A stretch of DNA of 64,000 bases from positions 296,385 to 360,384 of the forward strand of contig NZ_JAJATZ010000004.1 in NCBI RefSeq assembly GCF_020531945.1. Reading direction: 5' to 3'. Below are positions 41,823-50,788 of this stretch, in pieces. The notes beneath the pieces were generated by a model that did no database searches, was not told the origin of the DNA, and saw only the letters and a list, made by a program, of their open reading frames with translations. The translations under genes and the position numbers were made by a program. Positions within the stretch are counted from its first letter, which is position 1; every line of letters begins with the position of its first letter. The stretch is from Loktanella gaetbuli (GTDB lineage Bacteria > Pseudomonadota > Alphaproteobacteria > Rhodobacterales > Rhodobacteraceae).

Positions 41823-43223
41823 ATGGCACAGAAAAAGACGATGACGAAAGCACCCAAGAAGTCCGCCGTGAAACAGACGGAACCCCGCACCGATCTGAAG
41901 GTCGTGCGTGATATGCCGTTCGAGGCGCATTCCAACGCAGAGCTGCTGAAACGGCGCGAGGCGGCCGTGCCGCGCGGTGTCGCATCCGCAGCGCCGGTTT
42001 TCGCAAGCTACGCCGAAAACGCCGAGGTCTGGGACGTCGAGGGCAACCGCTATATCGATTTCGTCGGTGGGATCGCCGTTTTGAACACCGGCCACCGCCA
42101 CCCCCGCGTGGTTGCGGCCGCCAAAGCTCAAGAGGATCTGTATACCCACACCTCGTTCCAGGTGATGCCCTATGCGCCCTATGTGGAACTGGCCGAGCGC
42201 CTGAACGCGCTGGCCCCCGGCGATCACGCAAAAAAGACGCTGTTGGTCACCACGGGTGCCGAGGCTGTCGAGAACGCGGTGAAAATCGCGCGTGCCGCTA
42301 CAGGGCGCCCGGGCGTCATCGCATTCACCGGTGGCTATCACGGACGCACGCTGCTGACGCTGGGCATGACCGGCAAGATCAGCCCCTACAAAAAGGACGT
42401 GGGCCCGTTCCCGTCCGATATCTACCGCGCGCCGTTCCCCAGCGCACGTGACGGGATCACGGTGCAGGACGCGCTGACCGGCCTGCGCAACCTGATGCTG
42501 ACTGATGCGCAGCCGGAACGGATCGCCTGTATCATCATCGAACCCGTGCTGGGCGAGGGTGGTTACGTGCCGGTCCCGTCCGATATGATGCAGGCGCTGC
42601 GCGCCTTGTGCGACCAGCATGGCATCATGCTGATTGCGGATGAAATCCAGGCCGGCTTTGGCCGTACCGGCAAATGGTTCGCCATCGAACATTCCGGTGT
42701 CGTGCCGGATCTGATCACCGTGGCGAAATCGCTGGCCGGTGGTTATCCGATTGCAGGCGTCATCGGCCGGGCCGAGGTGATGGATGCGATGATCCCCGGC
42801 GGTCTGGGGGGCACCTATGGCGGCAACCCGGTTGCATGTGCGGCGGCGCTGGCCGCCATCGACGTGATCGAAGAAGAAGGCCTGCTGGATCGTTCGACCG
42901 TGATGGGCGAACATTTCAAAACCCGTTTCGCCGAAATCGGCGCACGCTCTGCCCCCTACCGGATGTGGGACATCCGTGGTCTGGGCGGGATGGTCGCCGT
43001 TGAATTCGTCACTGATTTTGCCACGGCAACCCCAGATGCGGACCTGACGAAACGCGTCGTCGCCCATGCGCTGAAACGCGGTCTGGTGCTGCTGTCCTGC
43101 GGTCTGCACGGCAACGCCTTGCGCATCATGACCCCGCTGACGGCATCCGATGCGATCATCGAAGAGGGTCTGGCGATCTTTGAAGAGGCGCTTCAGGCGG
43201 CTGTGGCCGAACAGCAGGCCTGA
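41823..43223 (+). CDS. gabT: 4-aminobutyrate aminotransferase-like class III transaminase
   Basis: A 466-residue PLP enzyme. WDVEGNRYIDFVGGIAVLNT, VTTGAEAVENAVKIARAATG, FTGGYHGRTLLTLGMTG, CIIIEPVLGEGGYVPVPSDM and MLIADEIQAGFGRTGKWFAI are typical of GABA transaminases, and TVAKSLAGGYPIAGVIGRAE holds the PLP lysine. It has an N-terminal basic extension of about 30 residues compared with GabT (426). It may act on GABA, or on other omega-amino compounds such as diamines or lysine-derived 5-aminovalerate, as the adjacent decarboxylase suggests. Divergent from the PuuR-like gene and ended by an intrinsic terminator at 43251-43283. Confidence 0.88.
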   Translation: MAQKKTMTKAPKKSAVKQTEPRTDLKVVRDMPFEAHSNAELLKRREAAVPRGVASAAPVFASYAENAEVWDVEGNRYIDFVGGIAVLNTGHRHPRVVAAAKAQEDLYTHTSFQVMPYAPYVELAERLNALAPGDHAKKTLLVTTGAEAVENAVKIARAATGRPGVIAFTGGYHGRTLLTLGMTGKISPYKKDVGPFPSDIYRAPFPSARDGITVQDALTGLRNLMLTDAQPERIACIIIEPVLGEGGYVPVPSDMMQALRALCDQHGIMLIADEIQAGFGRTGKWFAIEHSGVVPDLITVAKSLAGGYPIAGVIGRAEVMDAMIPGGLGGTYGGNPVACAAALAAIDVIEEEGLLDRSTVMGEHFKTRFAEIGARSAPYRMWDIRGLGGMVAVEFVTDFATATPDADLTKRVVAHALKRGLVLLSCGLHGNALRIMTPLTASDAIIEEGLAIFEEALQAAVAEQQA

Positions 43224-43250
43224 CCAAAAACGCCATTTGACAGGACGGAC

Positions 43251-43283
43251 AGGGGCGGATCGGCGTGATCCGCCCCTTGTTTT
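43251..43283 (+). terminator. Intrinsic terminator after gabT
   Basis: A perfect 11-bp stem, AGGGGCGGATC with GATCCGCCCCT, loop GGCGT, followed by TGTTTTTGG. It separates gabT from the downstream amine cluster, which therefore needs its own promoter between 43284 and 43362. Confidence 0.8.
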
Positions 43284-43362
43284 TGGCTATCCGGTTTAAG
43301 TTTCCGCGTTGCCCCTGTATGGACAGGGCTGAACGCATTCCGCGTCTCCAAAGAGAATAGAC

Positions 43363-44337
43363 ATGACACCTTTCGCAATCGCGGGCGTGCAAATGTACGT
43401 CCAAGCCCTGCAACCGAACGTAGAAGGCATGATTCAGCGCCTCGATGTGCTGATGGCGCGCTTTCCCTGGACCCAGATGGTCCTGTTTTCCGAACTCTCG
43501 CCTTTTGGCCCGTTGGACAAATTCGCCCAGCCGCTGGAAAATGACACGATCAAGCGGTTCTGCGAGGCCGCGCGCAAGCATCGGGTCTGGCTGATCCCCG
43601 GTTCGATGTTCATCCGACACGAGGATGGCCGTATCCTGAACACGTCATTCGTCATCGACCCCGATGGCAATGTGATCCGCCAATACGCCAAGATGTTTCC
43701 ATTCCGCCCCTACGAGGCGGGCATTTCCGCGGGCACGGAATTCTGCGTTTTCGACGTACCAGAAGTGGGCCGTTTCGGCCTGTCGATCTGCTATGACATG
43801 TGGTTCCCGGAGACCACGCGCCAGCTGACGTCCCAAGGCGTCGAGGTTCTGTTGCACCCTGTGCTGACCGGCACCACCGACCGCGACGCCGAGCTGGCCA
43901 TCGCCCGCGCCACGGCGGCGCAGTTCCAGTGCTACGTCGTTGACGTGAACGGCCTGGGGTCCGGCGGGATCGGCAAATCCTGCTTTGTCGATCCGACGTC
44001 GATGGTCCTGCACCAGTCGGGTGGCCAAGAGGACATGTTCCCGATCGAGGTTGATTTCGACATGGTACGGCGCCAGCGCGAAACCGGGATGAAGGGTCTT
44101 GGTCAGGTTCTCAAATCCTTCCGGGATCGGGACGTGGATTTTGACGTCTATGACCGCGCATCGGGTCGGGACGAGTTCCTCAAGACGTTGGGACCGCTGG
44201 AAATTCCGCATCAAGGTACACGTGCGGGTCTGCACGTCGATCCGGTCAGCGAGGCCGATGTGCCCCTTGAACTTGATGGGCCGGCGCTAGGTGTTGCAGG
44301 CGGGCCGTTGCTGCACCATGGTGTAAAGGGCCAGTAG
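43363..44337 (+). CDS. Carbon-nitrogen hydrolase (nitrilase superfamily)
   Basis: A 324-residue enzyme of the nitrilase superfamily. The Glu-Lys-Cys triad is in place: Glu in MVLFSELSPFGPLDKF (about residue 45), Lys in RQYAKMFPFRPYEAG and the nucleophilic Cys in GLSICYDMWFPETTRQLTS. Superfamily branches hydrolyse amides (for example N-carbamoylputrescine), nitriles or carbamyl groups, so the activity is undefined. A C-terminal extension after about residue 270 (VDPVSEADVPLELDGPALGV) exceeds the usual 280-residue core. It begins the operon-like run with decarboxylase, ATP-grasp and C45 genes; a hairpin GCGCTGCCGG/CCGGCAGCGC lies between it and the decarboxylase. Confidence 0.85.
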   Translation: MTPFAIAGVQMYVQALQPNVEGMIQRLDVLMARFPWTQMVLFSELSPFGPLDKFAQPLENDTIKRFCEAARKHRVWLIPGSMFIRHEDGRILNTSFVIDPDGNVIRQYAKMFPFRPYEAGISAGTEFCVFDVPEVGRFGLSICYDMWFPETTRQLTSQGVEVLLHPVLTGTTDRDAELAIARATAAQFQCYVVDVNGLGSGGIGKSCFVDPTSMVLHQSGGQEDMFPIEVDFDMVRRQRETGMKGLGQVLKSFRDRDVDFDVYDRASGRDEFLKTLGPLEIPHQGTRAGLHVDPVSEADVPLELDGPALGVAGGPLLHHGVKGQ

Positions 44338-44345
44338 CGCCTTCT

Positions 44346-44369
44346 GCGCTGCCGGTGCGCCGGCAGCGC
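44346..44369 (+). other. Hairpin between the hydrolase and decarboxylase genes
   Basis: A 10-bp perfect stem, GCGCTGCCGG and CCGGCAGCGC, with loop TGCG. No T-tract follows, so it may be an RNA-processing or attenuation element within the operon instead of a terminator. Confidence 0.4.
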
Positions 44370-44409
44370 CATTTCCGGCGTCCCGCCACAAAGAGACGAG
44401 GACAGACCG

Positions 44410-47205
44410 ATGAATTCTGTGACAGAGTATTATTCCGCCACTCAGCTGCGGTCAGACCGCTGGAGTGCGCTACGGGATGTCACAGCCCAACTGGCCCGCG
44501 AGGCACCGGCCAAGATTTCCCCGACACTGCGCAGTCGCGCTGACGAATTGTTCGAACAACTGGCCGAGATCGAGGCCTACTGGGCCTTTCCTGGCATGCA
44601 GGATTTCGATTACATGCGCCGCCAGTTCAGTCACAACAGCTTTGCCGAACTGGCATTCGCGGTGCACCGGGTGGCGCGCGCGCTGACCACCGGTGCCTAT
44701 CGTCGCCGTCACATTCCGCTCGATCAGGCCGAGGCGGACGACCGCGAGGAACACGACGACGAGGCGCTGCTGAGCCCCGAGATGCGCGCGATGACCAAGC
44801 CTTATTTCGAGGTACTGATCGTCGACGAGGTTAATGATCAGCAGGAGCGGTGGCTGAAATCGAACGTCCATTCGATGCGCCGCCATGAGGATTCGTTCAT
44901 CTACGAGGCCGTGGTCGTCCCGTCTGTCGAGGACGCGCTGATCGCCGCGCTGTTCAATCATAACATCCAGGCCGTGGTCGTGCGCCCCGGCGTCACGCTG
45001 CGGTCGCGTCAGGATCATCCGATCCTTGGCCGGTTCCTTCAGGGGATCGCCAATATCGACCATCTGGACGATCTGGAACCAGAGGATTTCGGTCCAGCGC
45101 TCTGCCGTCTGCTGGACGACATCCGCCCGGAACTGGACGCCTATCTGGTCACCGAACGGTCGGTCGAGGCCGTGGCGGGCACCGATCTGGGTAACTGCCG
45201 CCGGGTTTTCTATAACCAAGAGGATTTTGTCGAACTGCACCTGAACATTCTGCGTGGTGTGCAGGCACGTTATCGGACGCCCTTTTTCACGGCGCTGACC
45301 GAATATTCCAAACAGCCGACGGGCGTGTTTCATGCCATGCCGATCAGCCGGGGCAAATCCATCACCCGTTCTCACTGGATTCAGGACATGGGTGCGTTTT
45401 ACGGACCGAATATCTTTCTTGCCGAAACCTCTGCCACGTCGGGCGGGCTAGATAGCCTGCTGGAACCCAACGGCACGATCAAGGAGGCACAGGAACTGGC
45501 CGCGCGTGCCTTTGGATCGAAGCAGACGTTTTTTGCCACCAACGGCACCTCGACCTGCAACAAGATCGTCGTGCAGGCGCTGATCAAGCCCGACGATATC
45601 GTGCTGGTGGACCGTGATTGCCACAAATCGCATCACTACGGTCTGGTGCTGGCGGGGGCGCAGGTCTGCTATCTCGATAGCTATCCGCTGAACGAATACT
45701 CGATGTACGGTGCCGTGCCGCTGCGCGAGATCAAGAAGCAGCTGCTGGAACTTAAGGCCGTGGGCAAGCTGGACCGCGTGCGGATGCTGCTGCTGACCAA
45801 CTGCACGTTCGACGGCATTGTCTACAACGTGGAACGCGTGATGGAAGAATGTCTGGCGATCAAGCCGGACCTAATTTTCCTGTGGGACGAGGCGTGGTTC
45901 GCCTTTGCCCGGTTCAATCCGACTTACCGCAAGCGGACGGGCATGCGTGCGGCAAACAAGATGCGCGCAAGGTTCAAGACCGACGCCCACGCACAGGCCT
46001 ATGCGGCACAGCAGGAACTGCTGGCCGATGCCACGGACGAGGATCTCCTGAACACGCGGCTGGTCGCGTCACCGCAGGCCCGCGTGCGGGTCTATACGAC
46101 GCAATCGACGCACAAGACGCTGACATCCCTGCGGCAGGGGTCGATGATCCACGTCAATGACAGTGATTTCAAAGGCGAAGTCGAGCAGGCCTTTCACGAG
46201 GCCTACATGACCCATACCTCGACCTCGCCCAACTATCAGATCATCGCGTCGCTGGACGTGGGCCGGCGTCAGGTCGAACTGGAAGGTTTCGAATTCGTGC
46301 AGCGCCAGCTGGAGGCTGCGATGGCGATGCGCCGCGCGATTTCCACGCATCCGCTGTTGATGAAATACTTCAAGGTGCTGACCGTCGCGGACATGATCCC
46401 CGAGGATTACCGTGAAAGCGGAACAGAGATGTATTACGACCCCGATCGCGGTTGGGTCGATATACTGGATGCCTGGCAGAACGATGAATTCGTGCTGGAC
46501 GCCACCCGCGTGACGCTGGCCGTCGGCGGCACCGGCTGGGACGGGGACACTTTCAAGACCAAGATCCTGATGGATAAATACGGCATTCAGATCAACAAGA
46601 CCTCGCGCAATTCTGTGTTGTTCATGACGAACATCGGCACGACGCGCAGCTCGGTTGCTTATCTGATTGAAGTGCTGGTCGAGATCGCCAAATCACTGGA
46701 CGATCTGCTGGACGATGCATCCAAGATGGAAAAACTGGGGTTCGAGCGTCGTGTCGCCAATCTGACGCTGAACTATCCGCCGTTGCCTGATTTCAGCCGT
46801 TTCCACGATGCATTTCGGGATGATCTGGAATCGCCCGAAGGTGACATTCGTTCGGCCTATTATCTGGCCTATGACGAACAGTCCTGTGATTACATGGACC
46901 TGGATGGCACGCTGTATAACGCGCTGGAGGACGGCCAAGAGGTCGTATCCGCCAGTTTCATCATTCCCTATCCGCCCGGCTTTCCGATCCTGGTGCCCGG
47001 GCAGGTGATCAGCCGCGAAATTCTGGCGTTCATGCGGGCGCTGGATGTGAACGAAATTCATGGCTACCGCGCTGATCTGGGACTACGGGTTTTCACCCCC
47101 GAGGCGCTGGCCGAGGTTGCAGGCAAACGTAACCGTCCCCTGCGCAAAGCCGTGGCCAAGCCGAAAACCAAGCCGAAATCCGACACGAAAACCGCTGCCG
47201 AATAA
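44410..47205 (+). CDS. Very large Orn/Lys/Arg decarboxylase family protein
   Basis: A 931-residue PLP-dependent fold type I decarboxylase. The PLP lysine lies in VRVYTTQSTHKTLTSLRQGS at about residue 570 (SxHK motif), and MGAFYGPNIFLAETSATSGG, TFFATNGTSTCNKIVVQALI, VDRDCHKSHHYGLVLAGAQ and LIFLWDEAWFAFARFNP are typical of the class. E. coli AdiA, CadA and SpeC have 711-756 residues, so about 180 extra residues are present, mainly in the N-terminal region (first 230) and in the tail with Lys/Pro repeats (AKPKTKPKSDTKTAAE). It would make a basic amine (agmatine, cadaverine or putrescine). Which amino acid is used cannot be told. Confidence 0.88.
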   Translation: MNSVTEYYSATQLRSDRWSALRDVTAQLAREAPAKISPTLRSRADELFEQLAEIEAYWAFPGMQDFDYMRRQFSHNSFAELAFAVHRVARALTTGAYRRRHIPLDQAEADDREEHDDEALLSPEMRAMTKPYFEVLIVDEVNDQQERWLKSNVHSMRRHEDSFIYEAVVVPSVEDALIAALFNHNIQAVVVRPGVTLRSRQDHPILGRFLQGIANIDHLDDLEPEDFGPALCRLLDDIRPELDAYLVTERSVEAVAGTDLGNCRRVFYNQEDFVELHLNILRGVQARYRTPFFTALTEYSKQPTGVFHAMPISRGKSITRSHWIQDMGAFYGPNIFLAETSATSGGLDSLLEPNGTIKEAQELAARAFGSKQTFFATNGTSTCNKIVVQALIKPDDIVLVDRDCHKSHHYGLVLAGAQVCYLDSYPLNEYSMYGAVPLREIKKQLLELKAVGKLDRVRMLLLTNCTFDGIVYNVERVMEECLAIKPDLIFLWDEAWFAFARFNPTYRKRTGMRAANKMRARFKTDAHAQAYAAQQELLADATDEDLLNTRLVASPQARVRVYTTQSTHKTLTSLRQGSMIHVNDSDFKGEVEQAFHEAYMTHTSTSPNYQIIASLDVGRRQVELEGFEFVQRQLEAAMAMRRAISTHPLLMKYFKVLTVADMIPEDYRESGTEMYYDPDRGWVDILDAWQNDEFVLDATRVTLAVGGTGWDGDTFKTKILMDKYGIQINKTSRNSVLFMTNIGTTRSSVAYLIEVLVEIAKSLDDLLDDASKMEKLGFERRVANLTLNYPPLPDFSRFHDAFRDDLESPEGDIRSAYYLAYDEQSCDYMDLDGTLYNALEDGQEVVSASFIIPYPPGFPILVPGQVISREILAFMRALDVNEIHGYRADLGLRVFTPEALAEVAGKRNRPLRKAVAKPKTKPKSDTKTAAE

Positions 47206-47220
47206 ACAAAGGAAGACTAG

Positions 47221-48681
47221 ATGCCCAAAGCCGTACTTCAGAATATCTCGGATATCCGGCGGTTCTTTCACCGGAACGAAGAACCTGTCTACTTTGTCTC
47301 GGCGACCAACTTCAATTTGTTGGGCCTGGACGAATGGGTCAAGAATTTCAAATATATCACCTACATCGACTGCTACGAGGGCAAGCATCCGAACGTGTTC
47401 TGCCCATCCGAGCAGCCGCACGCCGAATTCCAGTCCATCGAGGACATCAACAACTACCTGCTGCAACACAAAGAAGTCATTGATTTCGTCAAACGGCGCG
47501 GCGGCAAACCCAAGTTCGTGTTTCTGATGTTCGACGCGGAAACCGAACGTCTGGTCAAGGAACTGGGCGGCGAGGTCTGGTTCCCCAAGGCCAAGCTGCG
47601 TCAGTCGATGGACAACAAGATCGAAACCGTCCGCATCGGCAACAAGGCGGGTGTTCCGTCGGTGCCGAACACGCTGGCCGAGGTCAAATCCTACGAGGAC
47701 CTGCGCGCCACCTGCGAAAAGGCGGGGCTGGGCCATGATCTGGTGCTGCAATCCGCCTTTGGCGACAGCGGCCACACGACGTTTTTCATCAAGACCGAAG
47801 AGGATTTCCGCCGCCACGAGCATGAGATCGTGGGCGAGGGCGAAATCAAGATCATGAAACGGATCGACTGCCGGGGCTCCGCGATCGAGGCCTGTGCGAC
47901 GTCGCAGGGAACGATCGTCGGTCCCTTGATGACCGAATTGGTGGGTTTCAAGGATCTGACCCCCTATCGCGGCGGATGGTGCGGCAATGAAATTCTGGCA
48001 ACGGCGTTCCCGCCCAAGGTTCGTGCCAAGGCGCGGGATCTGACGTTCAAATTCGGTGAGCAGCTCCGCAAGGAAGGCTATCGCGGTTATTTCGAGCTGG
48101 ATTTCCTGATCGACAAGAAAACCGGCGATCTGTGGTTGGGCGAGCTGAACCCGCGTATCACGGGTGCGTCGTCGATGACCAATCATGCTGCATTTGCCCA
48201 TGCCGATGCACCGCTGTTCCTGTTCCACCTGCTGGAATTCAGCCGCAAGAAGTTCAATCTGGACGTGGATGAGTTGAACGCGCGCTGGTCCGACCCGGAC
48301 ATGATCGACGGCTGGAGCCAGATGGTCATCAAGCATACCGAAGACAGCGTCGATATCTGCGAAACCGTGCCGGAAACCGGAATCTACCGGATGACCGAGG
48401 ACGGGCGCGTGATCTTTGACCGTTTCGACTATCACCGTCGCGCGGTTGAATCCGAAAACGAATGTTTCTTTTTGCGTATCCTGCAGCCGGGCGACTACCG
48501 CTACGAAGGTGCCGATATTGGCATCCTGGTGACGCGCGGCCGGTCGATGACGAAAAACTTCATGCTGAATGAACGCGCGAAAAAATGGATTCATGGCATC
48601 AAGAAAGAAGTGACTGGCAAGCCATTGCCTGTCGCAGCCGCCGGTCCTGCGTTGGCTGATCCTGTCTTCAAGATCATGTAA
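47221..48681 (+). CDS. ATP-grasp ligase
   Basis: A 486-residue protein. The ATP-grasp fold (about 100-330) shows DNKIETVRIGNKAGVPSVPN, the ATP loop VLQSAFGDSGHTTFFIKTEE, IKIMKRIDCRGSAIEACATS and the Mg-binding end DFLIDKKTGDLWLGELNPRI, in which GELNPR carries the metal-binding Glu/Asn. ATP-grasp enzymes activate a carboxylate as acyl phosphate and join it to an amine, thiol or other group. The N- and C-terminal parts are not recognised. It follows the decarboxylase by 15 bp (GGAAGACTAG site) and precedes the C45 gene by 2 bp, so the three products are probably made together. Inferred role: amide formation with the amine from the decarboxylase. Confidence 0.82.
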   Translation: MPKAVLQNISDIRRFFHRNEEPVYFVSATNFNLLGLDEWVKNFKYITYIDCYEGKHPNVFCPSEQPHAEFQSIEDINNYLLQHKEVIDFVKRRGGKPKFVFLMFDAETERLVKELGGEVWFPKAKLRQSMDNKIETVRIGNKAGVPSVPNTLAEVKSYEDLRATCEKAGLGHDLVLQSAFGDSGHTTFFIKTEEDFRRHEHEIVGEGEIKIMKRIDCRGSAIEACATSQGTIVGPLMTELVGFKDLTPYRGGWCGNEILATAFPPKVRAKARDLTFKFGEQLRKEGYRGYFELDFLIDKKTGDLWLGELNPRITGASSMTNHAAFAHADAPLFLFHLLEFSRKKFNLDVDELNARWSDPDMIDGWSQMVIKHTEDSVDICETVPETGIYRMTEDGRVIFDRFDYHRRAVESENECFFLRILQPGDYRYEGADIGILVTRGRSMTKNFMLNERAKKWIHGIKKEVTGKPLPVAAAGPALADPVFKIM

Positions 48682-48683
48682 TC

Positions 48684-49655
48684 ATGCTGTGGCGTGCTTT
48701 GTCAGAGGAACAGCCCGGTCCCAAATGGGCCGGGCTGTTCGCCGAATACTGGCCAGCCTATCGCGAATGGTGGATGCGCGAGGGTGAACATGCGCGTGCC
48801 ACCTATGCCGAATGCCGCAGGGCATTGGTCAAACACATGCCCGAACTGGTCGACCTGTATGATCAACTGTGCGAACTGGCGGGCGGCGGTGACAAACCGG
48901 CGCGGTTCTTGTCGTTCTGGAACCCGCCTGCCTATCTGTCGGGATGCAGTCAGGCGATCTGGCAGGGACCGGAACCCGTCATGGTGCGCAACTATGACTA
49001 TGACAGCCGGTCGTTTGACAGCCTGATCCTGCGCACCAACTGGGGCGGGCGCACCGTCATGGGGGTGTCTGACGGGTTGTGGGGGCTGGTGGACGGCGTG
49101 AATGACGCTGGCCTTGCGATCTCACTGACCTTTGGCGGGCGCAACGTGGTGGGCAAGGGGTTCGGCGTGCCGCTGATCCTGCGTTATGTCCTGCAAACCT
49201 GCACGACGACTGAGCAGGCCGGTGCGGTGCTGGCGCGTATCCCCACGCACATGAGCTATAACGTCACCGTGCTGGACGAAAACCGTCAGTTCCTGACCGC
49301 GATGATGGGGCCGGGCCGCAAGACGCTGATCACGCATAATGCCGTTGCGACCAACCATCAGGAAAGCGTGGAATGGGTCAGCCACGCGCGTTTCACGGCG
49401 ACGGTCGAACGCGAGAGGTTCCTGCTGCAACGCCTGACCCTGCACCGCGAACCGGAGGAAACCTTCATCGACGCCTTTCTGAAACCACCGCTGTACTCGA
49501 CCGCCTTTTCCAAAGGGTTCGGCACGCTTTATACAGCCGTCTATCGCCCCCGGTTGCGCCAGATGGAAGTCCGCTGGCCCGGTACGGTCTGGCCGATGTC
49601 GATGCATGATTTTGTCGAGGGCGGCCGCCGCGTGGCGATCCCCGGCGCTGCCTGA
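48684..49655 (+). CDS. C45-family (acyl-CoA:6-aminopenicillanate acyltransferase-like) Ntn hydrolase
   Basis: A 323-residue protein of the peptidase C45 / penicillin acyltransferase family. The self-processing site is visible as Gly87-Cys88 in AYLSGCSQAIWQG; Cys88 becomes the N-terminal nucleophile after cleavage. The following PVMVRNYDYDSRSFDSLILR and WGLVDGVNDAGLAISLTFGG are conserved. The family includes acyltransferases and amide hydrolases. It is 2 bp after the ATP-grasp gene and 10 bp before the lyase gene. In this context a role in transferring or removing an acyl group on the amine-derived compound is a reasonable inference, not shown. Confidence 0.82.
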   Translation: MLWRALSEEQPGPKWAGLFAEYWPAYREWWMREGEHARATYAECRRALVKHMPELVDLYDQLCELAGGGDKPARFLSFWNPPAYLSGCSQAIWQGPEPVMVRNYDYDSRSFDSLILRTNWGGRTVMGVSDGLWGLVDGVNDAGLAISLTFGGRNVVGKGFGVPLILRYVLQTCTTTEQAGAVLARIPTHMSYNVTVLDENRQFLTAMMGPGRKTLITHNAVATNHQESVEWVSHARFTATVERERFLLQRLTLHREPEETFIDAFLKPPLYSTAFSKGFGTLYTAVYRPRLRQMEVRWPGTVWPMSMHDFVEGGRRVAIPGAA

Positions 49656-49665
49656 GGGGCGAGAG

Positions 49666-50706
49666 ATGGACGCTTTCGATCACGGTTTTCTGTCGGGCTT
49701 GTTCGGCGACACAGAAATTGCGGCCTTGTGGGGCGCTGATGCGCAGCTTGCGCATATGCTGGCCTTCGAGGGGGCGTTCAGCCGTGCGATGGGGGCCGCC
49801 GGTCGGTTCGATCCCGCCTTGGCAAACACCGCGGCGGCCCATATCGCAGGCGTCCGCATTGACCCGTCCCAGTTGCGTGACGGTATGGCCAGCGACGGTG
49901 TGCCGGTGCCAGCGCTGGTGCGCCTGCTCAAATCCGGGGCAGGGGATGCCGCACCCGCGATACACGCGGGCGCAACATCGCAGGACGTGATGGATACGGC
50001 CCTTGCGCTGACCGTGCAGGCCACCACGGATGTGCTGGACGGACGGCTGGCACAGCTGATCGATGCGCTGGCGCAGTTGTCGGACACGCAGGGCCAGACG
50101 GCCCTGATGGGGCGGACGCGGATGCAGGCTGCCTTGCCGATCACAGTCGCCGACCGGATCCGGAACTGGCGGATGCCGCTGATTGACCATCGTGCGCGAC
50201 TGGACCTTGCACGGGCGCAGACCGAGGTGCTGTCGTTGGCGGGACCGGTCGGGGTGACGGATTTCAACGGTGTCGCTGCCGCAGTGGCACAGGCATTGGG
50301 TTTGACGGCGCAGCAGACGATCCACAGTGACCGCAGCGGCATCGTCAGCTACGCGGCCACGCTGGCGCTGATGTCAGGCACATTGGGCAAGCTGGGGCAG
50401 GATGCAGCACTGATGGCCCAGCAGGGGCTGGATGAACTGGCGCTGCGCAGTGGCGGTGCATCATCCGCGATGCCGCACAAGCAGAACCCCGTGCTGGCCG
50501 AGCTGTTGGTGACACTTGCGCGGTTCAACGCGGGCCAGGCCGGGCTGATGCAACAGGCCATGGTGCATGAACAGGAACGGTCCGGGGCAGCCTGGGCGCT
50601 GGAATGGATGGTGTTGCCGCAGATGGCACAGGCCACGGGCCGGGCGTTGACGGCGGCACAAGAGCTTGTGTCGATGATCGACAGGATCGGCACCCCGCAA
50701 ACCTGA
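49666..50706 (+). CDS. pcaB: 3-carboxy-cis,cis-muconate cycloisomerase-like lyase (PcaB-like)
   Basis: A 346-residue member of the fumarase/aspartase superfamily. HAGATSQDVMDTALALTVQA and the superfamily signature GGASSAMPHKQNPVLAELLV are present. Sequence style is closest to PcaB of the protocatechuate branch of the beta-ketoadipate pathway, but it lacks about 100 C-terminal residues compared with E. coli-type lyases, as several PcaB do. The other pca genes are not in the window; instead it sits 10 bp downstream of the C45 gene, start at 49666 with GGGGCGAGAG. Either it is an orphan PcaB or the fumarase-fold enzyme serves the preceding cluster. Confidence 0.75.
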   Translation: MDAFDHGFLSGLFGDTEIAALWGADAQLAHMLAFEGAFSRAMGAAGRFDPALANTAAAHIAGVRIDPSQLRDGMASDGVPVPALVRLLKSGAGDAAPAIHAGATSQDVMDTALALTVQATTDVLDGRLAQLIDALAQLSDTQGQTALMGRTRMQAALPITVADRIRNWRMPLIDHRARLDLARAQTEVLSLAGPVGVTDFNGVAAAVAQALGLTAQQTIHSDRSGIVSYAATLALMSGTLGKLGQDAALMAQQGLDELALRSGGASSAMPHKQNPVLAELLVTLARFNAGQAGLMQQAMVHEQERSGAAWALEWMVLPQMAQATGRALTAAQELVSMIDRIGTPQT

Positions 50707-50788
50707 CAAATTTGTATAGATGGCGACAGGCGCCTGACACCCTGCGGTGGCATCTCCAGTCTCAGCAACCAACTGAGGATGGAGCACC

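Noticed and set aside
41784..43109. Minus-strand frame of 441 codons opposite gabT
   Set aside because: Shadow of gabT in an antisense frame; composition (many His, Gln, Arg) is not protein-like.
47083..48594. Minus-strand frame of 503 codons opposite the ATP-grasp gene
   Set aside because: The plus strand carries the complete ATP-grasp motifs; the antisense frame has no recognisable features.
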